From positions 25,063,296-25,127,295 of the forward strand of contig NW_022098072.1 of assembly GCF_002288925.2 (NCBI RefSeq): a stretch of DNA of 64,000 nt, written 5' to 3'. This stretch comes from Delphinapterus leucas (taxonomy: Eukaryota > Chordata > Mammalia > Artiodactyla > Monodontidae). Positions 31,581 through 42,959 of this stretch are shown here, in pieces. Position 1 is the stretch's first letter. The number at the start of each line of letters is the position of its first letter. A program made the translations under genes and the position numbers. Under the pieces are notes generated by a model. The model was not told the DNA's origin. It ran no database searches and saw only the letters and a program-made list of their open reading frames with translations.

Positions 31581-32187
31581 TATATGGAAAAAACTTTAAC
31601 ATCATTTATTAGAAATGGCAAAACTGCAATTTTGTTTTTTAAATCTTTACAGCCAGGATACTATTTAACAGTAGAAGGTATAGGACTCTCTTCCAGAGGA
31701 AATGAAATAAAAAAGCTCAGATCTATATTATAATAATATAATAACTATATTATTTCACACAGAAATATACCAGGTAACATTACAAATTTAGACATGGATC
31801 AAAAAATGGCTTCTGAATATTTATACCATTAGGTGGTACCAAAAAATGGACCCTGGTTCTACACGGCCACATTAATAAGAAGAGAAAGTAGAACTTCCAG
31901 GCCCTCACTGTAGTGTGGAGTGCAGCCTTAATAAATTGGGCTATTGGAGAGGAAATATATTAGGGTTTCTGGAGAGAATCTGGTGACTAGAAGAAGGAAT
32001 GAATAGGCTTTACCACATGTGATCTTGAGCACAGTTTGACAGAAATGAGTCATGATAAGGAGAATATGAGAAAAAAAAATTTCACAAAGAATGGTGTGTA
32101 TCATTACTGAAAAGCACAAGGGCAACTCAAATAGAGAACTGCAAAGTAGATTTGTCGTAGCAGACACAGTCATGACAAAGGTTCCAT
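31581..32187. other. Single-copy A+T-rich DNA, no gene seen
   Basis: No gene or repeat recognised. Confidence 0.5.
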
Positions 32188-32325
32188 TAAGATAGGATGA
32201 CCCTATAGTTTCATATCTAAACAGGACACTTTTGAGAGTAAGAAGGCACAATTAATAATTGCTCTGCAGCAACAGGCACAAACCAGTACTATCCTGGGTG
32301 AACCGGGATATACAATTCCTTACAG
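32188..32325. repeat. Unassigned dispersed repeat
   Basis: 'AGGATGACCCTATAGTTTCA', 'AACAGGACACTTTTGAGAGT', 'AATTAATAATTGCTCTGCAG' and 'CTATCCTGGGTGAACCGGGA' recall a common mammalian sequence of the 'GGTGACCATAT...CCGGGAC' kind. It may be related to the insert at 10,876-10,985. Confidence 0.45.
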
Positions 32326-32940
32326 AGAGCAGAGGGCAATGAGATGAGGAGGAAGAGGGCCATGGAAAGACCAGAATCTCTTGAGAAGATACTTAGACTT
32401 GATGTGACCGGTTACTGGAAGTTACTACAAAAGAAGTCATATAAAATAAAGAAAAAGATATTTTTTGTGTGAATGCAGCCATTCAAATGAAGATAGACTA
32501 AAGACAAGGAGATTGGCAAGGAGGTTGCTAAAGGCAGCAAGCTGGAGGCTCTGTGACTGTAGAATGAAAAGATGCCAGGAGTGGACTTCAGAAGCATCTG
32601 CGGGAAAGAAACACAGGATGGATGGTAAACTGACTGTTGGCCAGTTAAGCAAAACAATACAGTGATATGACCATCAATGTAGGGATGGGAAAAGAGTTCA
32701 AAAAAGAAACCTGGAGAAACGTCAACACAGATAAAAAGAGGCTCAGGAAGTACATGCAAAAATACATGCATGTATTTTTGTAGAAAATAAGACAAGGAAT
32801 TAGAAGAGTCCAGAAAAGCATGAACAAAAGGAGGAATAAGTGTGAGGATGGCGAAAAGAGCACAGAAACTTTGAAATCAAGAGCACCCAAGATGAGAAGG
32901 TGGTCAGTGCTGTTAGACCAATATCAAGACTGAGAAGGAA
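32326..32940. other. Single-copy DNA, no gene seen
   Basis: Purine-rich on the plus strand. Antisense frames (32,412-32,890) are long, Leu/Phe-rich and have no domain; they follow from the base composition. Confidence 0.45.
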
Positions 32941-32953
32941 AAGATAGATTTGG

Positions 32954-33157
32954 GGGCTTCCCTGGTGGCGCAGTGGTTGAGAGTCCGCCTGCCGATGCAG
33001 GGGACACGGGTTCGTGCCCCGGTCCGGGAAGATCCCACATGCCGCGGAGCGGCTGGGCCCGTGAGCCATGGCCGCTGAGCCTGCGCGTCCAGAGCCTGTG
33101 CTCCGCAACGGGAGAGGCCACAACAGTGAGAGGCCCGCGTACCGCGAAAAAAAAAAG
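32954..33157 (+). mobile_element. CHR-2-type SINE, near-consensus, 13-bp TSD
   Basis: The cleanest SINE here: GGGCTTCCCTGGTGGCGCAG to GCCCGCGTACCGCG plus an A-run, with nearly all CpGs kept. Perfect TSD AAGATAGATTTGG at 32,941-32,953 and 33,158-33,170. The retained CpGs and identical flanks mark a recent insertion. Overlapping frames on both strands are SINE sequence. Confidence 0.97.
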
Positions 33158-33170
33158 AAGATAGATTTGG

Positions 33171-34985
33171 CTTGAGAGACCTCACCAAGAGGTTTCATTA
33201 AGCAACTGAAGTCAGAGATTAAAAATTTTTTGTTACTGTGGTTATAAAAAATGAGAGCTATTACAGTTCTTTGAGAAATACTTGCAATTCTTTCCATATG
33301 ATATAAGGAATTGATTGGAAATATAATTGGAAAATAGGAATTTCATAGAATTTTGGAGAAAATGCATGATGGCCGCTCTTTTGCTGCATTTATTTATTGT
33401 TGTGTTCAACATGCAAAACTCATTATTTTACCTCTTTTGATACTCTCATTCTTGGTAACTCTGGGCTCTCCTTGGTTTTCTGATTTATAACTTTGCACTC
33501 AAGTTTGACTTCAAACTCCTACTAGGCAAGCTTCAGTTCAATCAAATCCCATCCAAGCTAACTAAAATATTTTAAACCATTACTCCTTTATGAATTGATT
33601 CATTCTTCACTGTGATATAATTTGAGGAGGTATTGAGTATGAGAGTAGTCACCCAATGAGATTACAGAGCTGGGGAAAAATGGAAATGATCCTTTGGGCA
33701 AGTTCTTCCAATGACCTAGAATCTTTAGAACTAGATCTCTCAGTCACCTGTGAAATACAGGTGGGGGAAAATTCCTCTTTCCCTAAATTGCTTGATATCT
33801 GAAGCTGTGTAGATTTATTTTCTAATTAAGTCTAATTTTTTTTGGAAAATTAGGCCTGGCGCCTGAAATTCCTGTATTCACCATGTTATCTGATAGGATA
33901 CCTATAATATGCAGAATGTACCGATCGTCTTTTTGATCTTAAACGTAAATTGGATTGTATTCTCATTAATTGCCTTCTAAGTGAATTGACTGTGAAATGA
34001 AGAATTCTAATAACCCTTCTTTTTGGCTTCATTCTCACCTTTTTCCACAAATTTCTCCTGACTCAGGGCCTTGCTTGCCTTAAACTTTTGTATAAATTAG
34101 AAAAACACCTTTTCCTCAACATTTTCCTTCAGTGTGTCAGAACAATATCATAAGAAATGTGAACATCTATAACATCTTTGACTTGAACGGTGCTCCTAAA
34201 GTTGGGTAGTGTACAGCCTGCACAACCATCCACAACAGCCCTGGGAAGCTGCCCCTGGTGCCGGTCTCCCTCTGCTCCAGTGCAGAGTCACCTAGATGAG
34301 CTAAGGCATGGACTTGAGGCCCAGAAGAATGAGGCAATTCTTCCATAGAACCTCGTAACACACAGTGATAAAACCAAAGGCAGAGATCTAACTTCCTGGC
34401 ACTTCTGACCAGGATAGCCTGAATCCCTCTCAGTAATCCTCCCAGAGCTGCCAATCTCCCACTCAGCAGTGATGCCCCAGCTCACCCCAGGAGGCATGAC
34501 ATCAATGTTACCTCTGCTCAGGGCTAAAGCTCAGTTAGGGAAGCAGCCTTGTTCTAGTAAGGAATGTCATTTTCTGACAGCGTGTTTCTAATAACTGTCG
34601 GTGCTTCTACATCCAAAGAGAATGGTAATACCTTCCTGCCTATCTCACAGACTTTAGGACTCTCTAAAGGAATAATCTCTACGAACATTTTCTTAACTAT
34701 AAAGTGTCATAACCAGATAAGCTGGCATAATCTTCTAACAAAGATATTTACTAAAAGGCAAAAAAAAGTAAAACTTACGATTAGTGGGAGGAGAGGTTGG
34801 GTTGGGCTTACCCTGGGGCTTGTTCTAAGAAGACTCCCTGCCAGTGCCTCCCTCTCTCTGATTCTGCTGTTGCAACAGGTATAAGTCATATCCCCCAAAT
34901 ACCCTGGCTGCCAGCTAAACAGGTGAGACACATCCTAGCCATACACATACCCGGCTCCACGCAGCCGCTCTATAATAAGAATACA
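33171..34985. other. Single-copy DNA, no gene seen
   Basis: No gene or repeat recognised. Frames at 34,167-34,497 (antisense) and 34,564-35,045 (both strands) have no domain or splice framing. Confidence 0.5.
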
Positions 34986-34989
34986 TTAA

Positions 34990-35125
34990 TTTTATGCAGC
35001 ACCTTTCATCTGAGGATTTCTAAATATATTTTAGTCATTAAGTAAGTCTTAGAGCATCAAGTCAGCCTCCTAAATTTTAGAGAAGTTGCAGAATGTTAAG
35101 GCTCAAGATCAGTGCCTGGATGGAA
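34990..35125 (-). repeat. Possible MIR-like CORE-SINE fragment, antisense
   Basis: 'GCAGCACCTTTCATCTGAGG' and the spacing to 'TTTTAGAGAAGTTGCAGAAT' recall antisense MIR-like CORE-SINEs. Strongly diverged. Confidence 0.4.
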
Positions 35126-35244
35126 ATGAAATATTCACTAAAGTTCATTCCTCTCCTCAGGTGTATGTAATCATCTCATTTTACCTTTTTTTTTTTTCTT
35201 TGTGAATCAATATACATGAACCAGGGTGGGAACTAAGAGCCTTG

Positions 35245-35400
35245 ACACAATGGACAAAGCATTAAAGACCTGGGCCCACGCTCTGACTTTGCAGTCACCC
35301 GGACCTGTGGCCAACACCCTTCCTGGGTCTCAGTGTGCATATGTAAAGGACTTGAGGCCACTGAGGTTAATGGTTAGAGCATCTCTAGGGAGGTAGATAT
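35245..35400 (+). repeat. MIR fragment, sense
   Basis: 'AAGACCTGGGCCCACGCTCT', 'GACTTTGCAGTCACCCGGAC' and 'CCTTCCTGGGTCTCAGTGTG' match the MIR 5' half, followed by a 'CATATGTAAAGGACTTGAGG' core. Confidence 0.55.
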
Positions 35401-36297
35401 GAACTCATTGTGACTGAAAAGATTAAATAGCAAACAGCCGCACTAAAATTCAAATATATATTCTCTGCATAAGCCTTTCATCTTCTGTTCTGTATCTGGT
35501 CTTTGCCCCCAAACCTCTCACCGTGTTGATTGACCGGAAATGAACAGTAATGAGACAATGATTGATTGGTTCAAACCAATGAAGACGTAATCAGGTCATG
35601 GTTTTGAATATGAAACACTGTGCACAGAGTTTTCAGATAATCTATCAGCCTGATTTGATTACTACTAACATACCTGAACCTCTTTAGATGCCGGTAGTAC
35701 CTATTTTTCCCCCAATGCTTCTTCTGGCTTGATTAGATGCTCCTAACACTTAGAAGCGCTACATACTCAAGCAAACTGTCATAAAATATCTTAAAGCCTT
35801 CTTCCTGCTGAATCTTCACAAATGTCCTTCATACTTGGCTTCCCTTTGAAGTCAGCAGACAATAACACTTGATTAGATTTATTTAAGCTTCTCCCAGGCC
35901 CTCATTCCATGTTGCTTTCAAAAGCCCCACATTGGGTTTGTCCTGAAGAGGTAGAGGCATAAAGAAGATAAAAAGGCTGAGAAATGATATGCTTTATATG
36001 TATCCCTTTTTTCCAAGGGACGTGCAACTGCTGCTGCTATTAAAACATTGATTTAACAGAATTACTTTATATCCTAAGACCCCAAGCAGAAGAGGCCCGA
36101 AGGAATTCTTCAGACGTTCAGTTCCTTTCAACTATGTAGGCTGCCTCCTCTTTAGAAACCGTAAGAGATAATCAATGCTACTCTGAGGGCTCTCCTCCTA
36201 TTAAATAAGAATTAAAATCCAAGGAAGTTTTAAAGCAGTACTTTGACTTCTGTTTTAACTTTTGTTGCTGGCTGTACCAGAGGACCATTTCATGATT
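35401..36297. other. Single-copy DNA with a transcription-factor-like motif cluster
   Basis: No exon or repeat recognised. At 35,521-35,700 are TGATTGAT (35,559-35,566), the palindrome ATTGGTTCAAACCAAT (35,565-35,580; two opposed CCAAT boxes), then AATCAGGTCA and TGATTTGATTA. This could be regulatory, but single motifs are common by chance. Confidence 0.35.
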
Positions 36298-36400
36298 TGA
36301 GGCTGACGCTTAATCCCTGTGGGCCCCTCAGCTTCCTTATCTGAAAGTTGATGAGCTAGAACTGAATGACCTCTGAGATCTCCCTTTCACCAAGAACCCA
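36298..36400 (+). repeat. MIR3-like fragment, sense
   Basis: 'CCTCAGCTTCCTTATCTGAA' and 'TGACCTCTGAGATCTCCCTT' match a MIR3-type core and 3' part. Confidence 0.5.
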
Positions 36401-36439
36401 GGCACTTCAGAAGCCCTGGCTGGTGGGGGTCAGGGGCGT

Positions 36440-36525
36440 GGTGAAGAGTGCAGGCTCTGGGGTTAAGCTGCTTGGTTTGACCTCTTGGCTCTGCCACTCC
36501 CCTGCTATAATTCTGTAATTTGTTC
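36440..36525 (+). repeat. MIR 5' fragment, sense
   Basis: 'GTGAAGAGTGCAGGCTCTGG', 'GGTTTGACCTCTTGGCTCTG' and 'CCACTCCCCTGCTATAATTC' follow the MIR 5' half. Confidence 0.7.
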
Positions 36526-36954
36526 ATTATTCTCTCCCCAAATATGGCCTCATGTCTATCAAACTGCTCAGATGCATGTGTGGTGAATCCTTCCCCAAAT
36601 GGGTCTTCTCCCCTCCAGTCACCAGATCATCTCCGAAAACCTCACCACACCTCCTCTCCATTTAGCTGAACATCCCATGGCTGCACCACATACAATCTAG
36701 CAGGGAGGGGAAATACGTATCAATACTGCTTATCAAATTGCCTACCCAGAGTTGGACACAATCTATTCATAAATTCAGGGTACTGTCAATAACCTGTACA
36801 TTACATTGAAAGTTCAAGTTGGAAGTTCATTCAGTAAGAGCTAGGAAATTGGACACTTTTTTTACTCAGAATGAAGATAATCATTCACATTTATCCATTT
36901 ATTCATTAAAAAGAGGACACTTATTTATTTCCTGATTTTTTCTGCTTTGTTCCT
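36526..36954. other. Single-copy DNA, no gene seen
   Basis: No gene or repeat recognised. Confidence 0.5.
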
Positions 36955-37498
36955 TGTGGTGCACAGACCCTAAAGTGGCTCTCTTGATTATTGCCCTGTG
37001 GTATTTACACCCTTGTGTAATCCCTGCCCTTGAGTATAGATGGGATCTGTGGTTTGTATCTTACCAATAGAATACAGCAAAGGTGACAGGATGTACAGAA
37101 TTACATACATGTGATTATAGTACATACAATTGTAATGTCCTTCCTACTAGGATATTCTCCCTTCATTCCTGGCTTTAGGAAAGCAGCCATGCTTGGAAAG
37201 TCCGCAAGGCAAAGGGCTGAGTACTAACAGCTAGCAGATAACTGAGGTCTTCAATCTGACAGCCCACAAAGACCAAAATGCCGCCAATAACCACCTGAGC
37301 TTAGAATCGGATCCTTCCTTAGGTAAGATCCCCAGCCCCAGCCAGCAGTGATTTCAGCCTTGTGAGATACTCAAGCAGAGTTATCAGCTAAGCTGTGCCT
37401 CAAATCTGGAGCCACAGAAACCATGAGATAACAAATGTGTGTTGTCTTAATCCACCATGTTTGTGCTAATATTATTACACTGTAATAGACAAGCAACA
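36955..37498 (+). mobile_element. MLT1-type (ERVL-MaLR) solo LTR, sense
   Basis: 'CACCCTTGTGTAATCCCTGC', 'TTACCAATAGAATACAGCAA', 'GAGGTCTTCAATCTGACAGC', 'AATCGGATCCTTCCTTAGGT', 'TTTCAGCCTTGTGAGATACT' and 'CATGAGATAACAAATGTGTG' follow MLT1 through to the 3' end near 'ACACTGTAATAGACAAGCA'. Confidence 0.85.
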
Positions 37499-37551
37499 TA
37501 ATCCTCAACTTAAACTATCTACTTGAGTCAAATCTGTCTCATTCCTCTTAT

Positions 37552-37921
37552 CTTAGTCAGCTCAGGCTGCTATAACAAAATACCATAGACTGGGTGGCTT
37601 AAACAATAGACATTTATTTCCCACAGTTCTGGAGGCTGGGGAGTCCAAGATCAAGGTGTAGCCACATTTAGTTCTTGGTGAGGGCCCTCCTCCTGGCTTG
37701 CAGACAGCTATATTCTTGTTGTGTCCTCCACAGTGGAGAGAAGAAACTCTGGTGTCTCTTTCTCTTCTTAGAAGGTCACTACCCCTATCATAGTGCCCTG
37801 CCATCATGATCCCATCTAAACCTAATTACCTCCCAAAGACCCACCTCCTAATACCATCACATTGGGGATTAGGGTTTCAACATATGAATTTTGGGGGAAT
37901 ATAATCATTCAGTCCATAACA
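37552..37921 (-). mobile_element. MaLR solo LTR (MST/MLT1-type), antisense
   Basis: 'AGGCTGCTATAACAAAATAC', 'GACTGGGTGGCTTAAACAAT', 'CACAGTTCTGGAGGCTGGGG', 'ACCTCCTAATACCATCACAT' and 'TTTCAACATATGAATTTTGG' are antisense MaLR LTR landmarks, ending in 'CCATAACA'. It begins about 50 bases after an LTR in the opposite orientation. The antisense 81-codon frame at 37,562-37,807 is LTR sequence. Confidence 0.9.
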
Positions 37922-39236
37922 TCTCTCTTTTTGTTTCTTCCTTCCATACTTTAGCTCATTCTATTACCACTTCCTGAAACATTTTTCCATTTTTCAAAGC
38001 CAAACACAGTTGTCTCTTACTTCTCTGGACTCTCATGGTACCAAATTAGAACATCAGCACTCTAAGAGTTAGAACCATATTTATTTTATTTTATGCCACT
38101 ACAGGTATAGCGGTCTTTGCTTTTTGAAGACTAAATGAATAATAGAGTGCCTTGCATATAACAAAAACTCAGAATGGTTATTTTTACATTAATAGAGGAA
38201 AATACTATGTTCCAATTCGTATTGATGAAAAGTACAGTGATTCATATTTTTAGTGAAAACATTAATTACTGTTATAAGTAAGTGTTAATATCCCCTTAAA
38301 CCAAATACATATTTTAGGGACAAGCTTCACCTTAAAATTGGGTTTAATATTCCATTCATCAAGGGTGTAAATATTCTTGCAGAAAGAACTCTTAACAAAT
38401 GGGTGAATAAAAAATAACGTTATAAATAATATTTTTTGTTTTGCTTATTATATTTTCTTTTTGGAAATAAGTATTTGTTTCCAGAATGGTACTCATTATA
38501 GATTCAGAAAGTTAAAATGTACGCTTAAGTCTCTGTTTTTAGAAATTATCTTTAGAAAAAAGATAATTACTTGCTTTAAAGATGAAGTATATTTTAAATA
38601 ATTCATTCATAAATACAAAAGACTCTTTAATATCTTAGTCTGTTACAACTAACCCTCATTAAATTACTCACAGTAGTGAAAAAGAATAGACACTTAAATG
38701 CTGAAGTTTAAAATAACCCCAGGCACTGATGTTGTTTTCAGGGTTCACAGTGAGCTCAGACAGAGCCAGATTTGGCCTCTCTCCTTTGACCAGGGCTCTG
38801 AAACTACATGCACTTCACAGGGGTCTGTGGGAGGTGCAGTGACTCACCCAAGGATGCTCGTTTTCATATAAACACATTACAGCACTGCTCTGAGACTCAG
38901 ACCCAATTGCCCTTGGGCAAATCAGAAGAGTAGGAGCTTTGTCTATATTTGTGGACTAAGAAAATATACTATGTTCATTCTAAAGAGGAGTTGAAACCAG
39001 ATAAGGCCAAGGAGGGAGGAACTTTGAGTCCAATGTGAAAAGACTGTAGATAACCATTCATTTTTACATTAAGGAAAACCAAAATGAATTTGCCTTGGAA
39101 GAAAAAAAGGTTGACAATTTCTAATGAGAAAAGAAGGGTTGGTTTGCAATTCTAGTGTTTGACCCTATAGTTTCCCAACGTTATTTCTCTTTGCATTTTA
39201 TCAGACATACATAGTGTAAGACATAATACAGGGGAT
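37922..39236. other. Single-copy A+T-rich DNA, no gene seen
   Basis: No gene recognised. A very weak antisense MIR-like stretch may lie at about 38,830-38,910 ('GTGCAGTGACTCACCCAAGG'); I do not call it separately. Confidence 0.5.
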
Positions 39237-39237
39237 A

Positions 39238-39350
39238 GTTATATGTGTATGCATACATACACATAAACACACATACATATATGTGCACAGGCATACATAC
39301 ATATTTAGAGAGAGGGAGGAAGAAAGCGAGAGAATAAGAAGGGGAAAGTA
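39238..39350. repeat. (CATA)n-like tract followed by a GA-rich patch
   Basis: Imperfect ACATACATAC and CACATACATATATG repeats to about 39,305, then AGAGAGAGGGAGGAAGAAAG. Simple-sequence DNA. Confidence 0.85.
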
Positions 39351-39431
39351 AAATAACTTTGCACATCACCAATTTAATATCTTTCCACCAGTGCTTTCAG
39401 GGCTGAAACTGACTCACACCCCTCCCCCCAT

Positions 39432-39466
39432 TATATGTATATATATATATATATATGTGTGTGCAT
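39432..39466. repeat. (TA)n(TG)n microsatellite
   Basis: An alternating TA tract that turns into TGTGTG; a compound dinucleotide repeat. Confidence 0.9.
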
Positions 39467-41365
39467 TTATTTTATAGAAAGCATAGGAGTGTGTTACAAA
39501 GCTTGGCTATATTATTAATAAAATATTATAAGTAACTGGGGAAAAAATATTATAACTTTAAGGCTTATATACCAGTGTAACAACATACAATGTTGTTTTT
39601 GAACTTGAAACAAACATAGAAAACCTAACAGTTAAGGAAAAATGAGGTTAAAACAAAGGACATATACTTTTATACCAAATGCTCTTCACCTCGTGGTTAT
39701 TAGCTCAGCTCTAGTGTCACAGATCATTAGGTAGCAAATACCATTCATTAGTACTTGGAGGAGAAATCTGAGTGGTGATGTAGAATAGCCTGTGGCTATT
39801 GAGAAAATGAATGGAGATTGGGACATATTATTTGTTCTTCTTAGATGATGTGATCTTAGAAGACTTGAAATGCTCTGTCATCAACCCAAGAGGAATAATA
39901 AAACACATAATTACACAAATATTTAATTTTCCTCAACTAAGTGTATCCACTATACTGTTTGTCCAGAGTATAAAAATAAGAGTTTAACGAAAATTGACTG
40001 GTGGAATGTTAACTCTTTCAAATCAAATTGTCAAGTGATCGGATGCAACCCAGATTACCAAGAAAACTTTCAAGATGGTCACGAATTAAATAATGTCACA
40101 TGATTATTTGGTTTCCTTAATTCTTAATGATCATGAGAAGTCCTTTCTGAGGTCACTCATTCCCACCTGAAGTTGACCTAGACTATTCAGCTGTTAAAAT
40201 ATCTTGCAAATTTTTCTTTGCTGATGAAGTTGGGAGAATTTGGCTGTGGCTAGTACTTCCCTAGTCATTTGCCTTTATTAACTGCACTTTAACTTCCAGT
40301 AATTTATCTGGTATAAAATGGAGCAGAGCTCCAACCTGTTCTGAATTCTACCAAGAAGGACTGAGGAGAAAGAGAAGCGATAGTTGAGAGGTTTTTAAAA
40401 TGCACCAAAGCAGGCTTTCCTAGAACATTTGCCTTGGGGTCCAAAGCCAAGCCTATGTCTCTCTCTCAAGCTGGGCAAGTGGCCCTGAGTAAAATCCCAG
40501 AGTATTCAGTTTCAGCTCCGGAAGCCATTAACAATGGGAGCCCCTTCAGATGAGAACAAATGATTTGCAAATGAGCTATCGTATTCTCCATTGTGGGTAA
40601 GAGTCTAAGTCAAAAACAATGATATGCTTTTCTTTTTACTTTCCCATTATCATAAGTATAAAGAAATTTCGAAGAAGCTTGCTCCAAAGTTAGGGCTGTC
40701 AGGTAAAACATCGAGGCTGCAGAGCTTATACATTTGTGCCCTCAATTCTCTCTCCATTGTCTCCTCTCAAATTCTTTTCCTCCCACTCCATCCTGCAAAC
40801 TAACCCCACACATTAACATACTCCAGATCTTCCTTTGAATTTTTATTCATATTTTCTATGTCAACAGCTGATTGCATTTTGCCCCAATCAAAGCCACACA
40901 CTAAAGGTTTATCAATCCACTGGTACAGTATCAACAAAAATCTGCCAGAGCAAAGATTGCGTCTTGAAACGTGAGGAACAGAAAGACACTTTATGTTTAC
41001 TTTTGTTGATTGGGTGGACTGTTTAGCACCAAGCCAGTTCTGGGAAAGCCCAGAGTCAAGTCTTCATTGCCAAGAGGAGTAGAAAAGGAAAATCTTTTCA
41101 AGGAAAAAACTGGAGTCAAGTTGCTTTTACATCAACTGATGTTCCAAATGATTTGAGATAACCTGGTAGAGTGGCAAGTTTACAGAATTTGAAGACCACA
41201 TCCAAGTGTAAGGCAGAGACCACAAAAGTTTTGATGTTAAAAGAGCTTAGAGCATTCTATGTTCTTTTAATTCTGGAGATATGCCTAGAAATACAAGTGA
41301 ATGATCTTAGTTTTCTTTTGTCGTACTCCTTTGCCCCTCACTAGCAGAGGATCTCTTTAAAAAGT
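39467..41365. other. Long single-copy stretch, no gene seen
   Basis: About 1.9 kb without a recognised repeat or exon. Confidence 0.5.
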
Positions 41366-41369
41366 CACT

Positions 41370-41570
41370 GATTTTTATTTTTATCAAAGTAATTCAAATA
41401 TATGGTTTTGAAAAGTCAAATAGTTCCAGAAAACACAGTGAAAACCAGCATCACTGCCGTACACCTCCACACAAAGTCCCACTTCCCAAGGCAAATATTT
41501 GCAAAAATGTCTTAGCCCTTTTGTCTGACTTCTACCCCTATATTTCCAATTAATATGATTCTACATCATC
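41370..41570 (-). mobile_element. Possible old L1 3' UTR fragment, antisense
   Basis: 'TTGAAAAGTCAAATAGTTCC' followed by 'CCACTTCCCAAGGCAAATAT' resembles antisense L1M 3' UTR text ('AAAAGTCAAATAGTAC', 'CCAGAGGCAACCAC'). Confidence 0.45.
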
Positions 41571-41606
41571 TACTGACTTCCAATTATATTTTTCTCTTTT
41601 ACAGAT

Positions 41607-41699
41607 AAAAGATATTTTGATATCTTTTACACTAAAGATATTTAGTGTAAATATTTTTATTTTTTCTCCTTTACACTAAACCAACCCCTTTACACTAAT
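41607..41699. repeat. Cluster of hairpins and TTTACACTAAA copies
   Basis: A 9-bp-arm hairpin (41,607-41,615 with 41,620-41,628, four-base loop) overlaps an 11-bp-arm hairpin (41,626-41,636 TTTACACTAAA with 41,641-41,651 TTTAGTGTAAA, four-base loop). Direct copies follow at 41,670-41,680 (exact) and 41,689-41,699 (last base differs). Confidence 0.9.
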
Positions 41700-41899
41700 A
41701 ATCACTTCCCATTCCCACCATCTTCCCAGTAAAGGTTTACAGAATTTTTGGTTAAATTCCTGAATGGAGGTACTTCATTATAACTGCGTAATTATCGTTT
41801 GCTGCTGAGCCAAGTAGTGTAATATGATTATGTTTCCATTTCTGTAGTATTTTTATTCTTTCTTGAAGTTAATAATTGTCTCAATTCTTCATTGACTTA
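41700..41899. other. Interval with no recognised feature
   Basis: Nothing recognised between the hairpin cluster and the L1 5' region. Confidence 0.45.
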
Positions 41900-42815
41900 G
41901 GCTTCTATATACCTGCACCTAATTTGTCTCAAAAGGGTAAACATAACACATAGGGTATTTCATAATACTATTTTCCACACGGTCAAATGCATCAGATGTC
42001 TCGCCGTTCCATATTTTTTCCTGGAAATTTCTCCCTCTGAGACCTCTTTCACCCACTCTACAGTCTGGACTGCTCTTCCAAACCCACTGCATAGCTGACA
42101 ACCTAGAACTTTCCTTTACCACTCTCCTGTGATGGCTCCTTTGTTTCTACAATCCTGTAGTTCCTATCTGTTCCTTTCTTCTTCTATTGCTTTCTTCCCT
42201 TGTGATTTTATGACTTTCTTTAGTGTTGTGTTCAGATTCCTTTCTCATTATCTTTTGTGTATCAACTGCTTTGTGGTTAAGTACTTTAAGACAAGCAAAT
42301 GAATCTCCTTCGTATATAATATAGTCACTTCTCAAACTGTTGCCTTTTCACTGGGCCCCAGGATGAGCAAGTCCATACCTGAGCCCCTCAAAAGGAGTAT
42401 CTCAGATGCCCACAGCCCTCCAGATCCCCTGGATGTCAACCCTGTTGGTTTCTAAAGCCAGATATTTTGGGGACCTCATCTCTTCATTCAGGTCCCAAGA
42501 GTTGGAGTACCCAATGTGAGGCACAAACCCCTCATGCTCAGGGAGATGCTCCAGACCTGTGAGATCCCTCCCTGTTCTGGGTTACTGTGCCAGGGGTAGG
42601 GTTTGGGGAGAGACTACATCTCTGCCCCTCCTACCTGTCTCATTGTGGCTTTTTTATCTCTTGCTGTGGAGGGAACTGTTCAACTAATATACAGTTCTCT
42701 TCCAGCAGGAGTTATTCCATAGATAGCTGTAGATTTGGTATGTCCATGAGAGGAAGTGAGTTCAGGGTCTTCCTATGCTGCCATCTTGGACCCTCTTCTA
42801 ATCGAATGTTAGATA
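41900..42815 (-). mobile_element. Old L1 5' region including the 5' UTR start, antisense
   Basis: The right edge, 'TGCTGCCATCTTGGACC', is the reverse complement of the typical L1 start 'GGTCCAAGATGGC', followed inward by 'TCACTTCCTCTCATGGACAT' and 'GCCACAATGAGACAGGTAGG' on the minus strand. Further in (41,919-42,335) lie short minus-strand frames rich in Lys, Arg and Glu that may be remains of the region before ORF1. Most L1s are 5'-truncated, so a kept 5' end is uncommon. All frames are broken. Confidence 0.65.
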
Positions 42816-42959
42816 TTAAGAGGACAAAACTAGTATGTAAGCAGTGCTTAATTTAGGAGGGAAGGGATATAATATGTTTCTGCCAGTCATAGATGTAATG
42901 CTGGAAACTATTAAAAAGTTTCCAGCTCTCCTGAAAAGAAATAACCTCCACTTTTTGCC

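Noticed and set aside
32800..33297. Antisense 165-codon frame
   Set aside because: Spans the near-consensus SINE at 32,954-33,157; outer parts have no domain.
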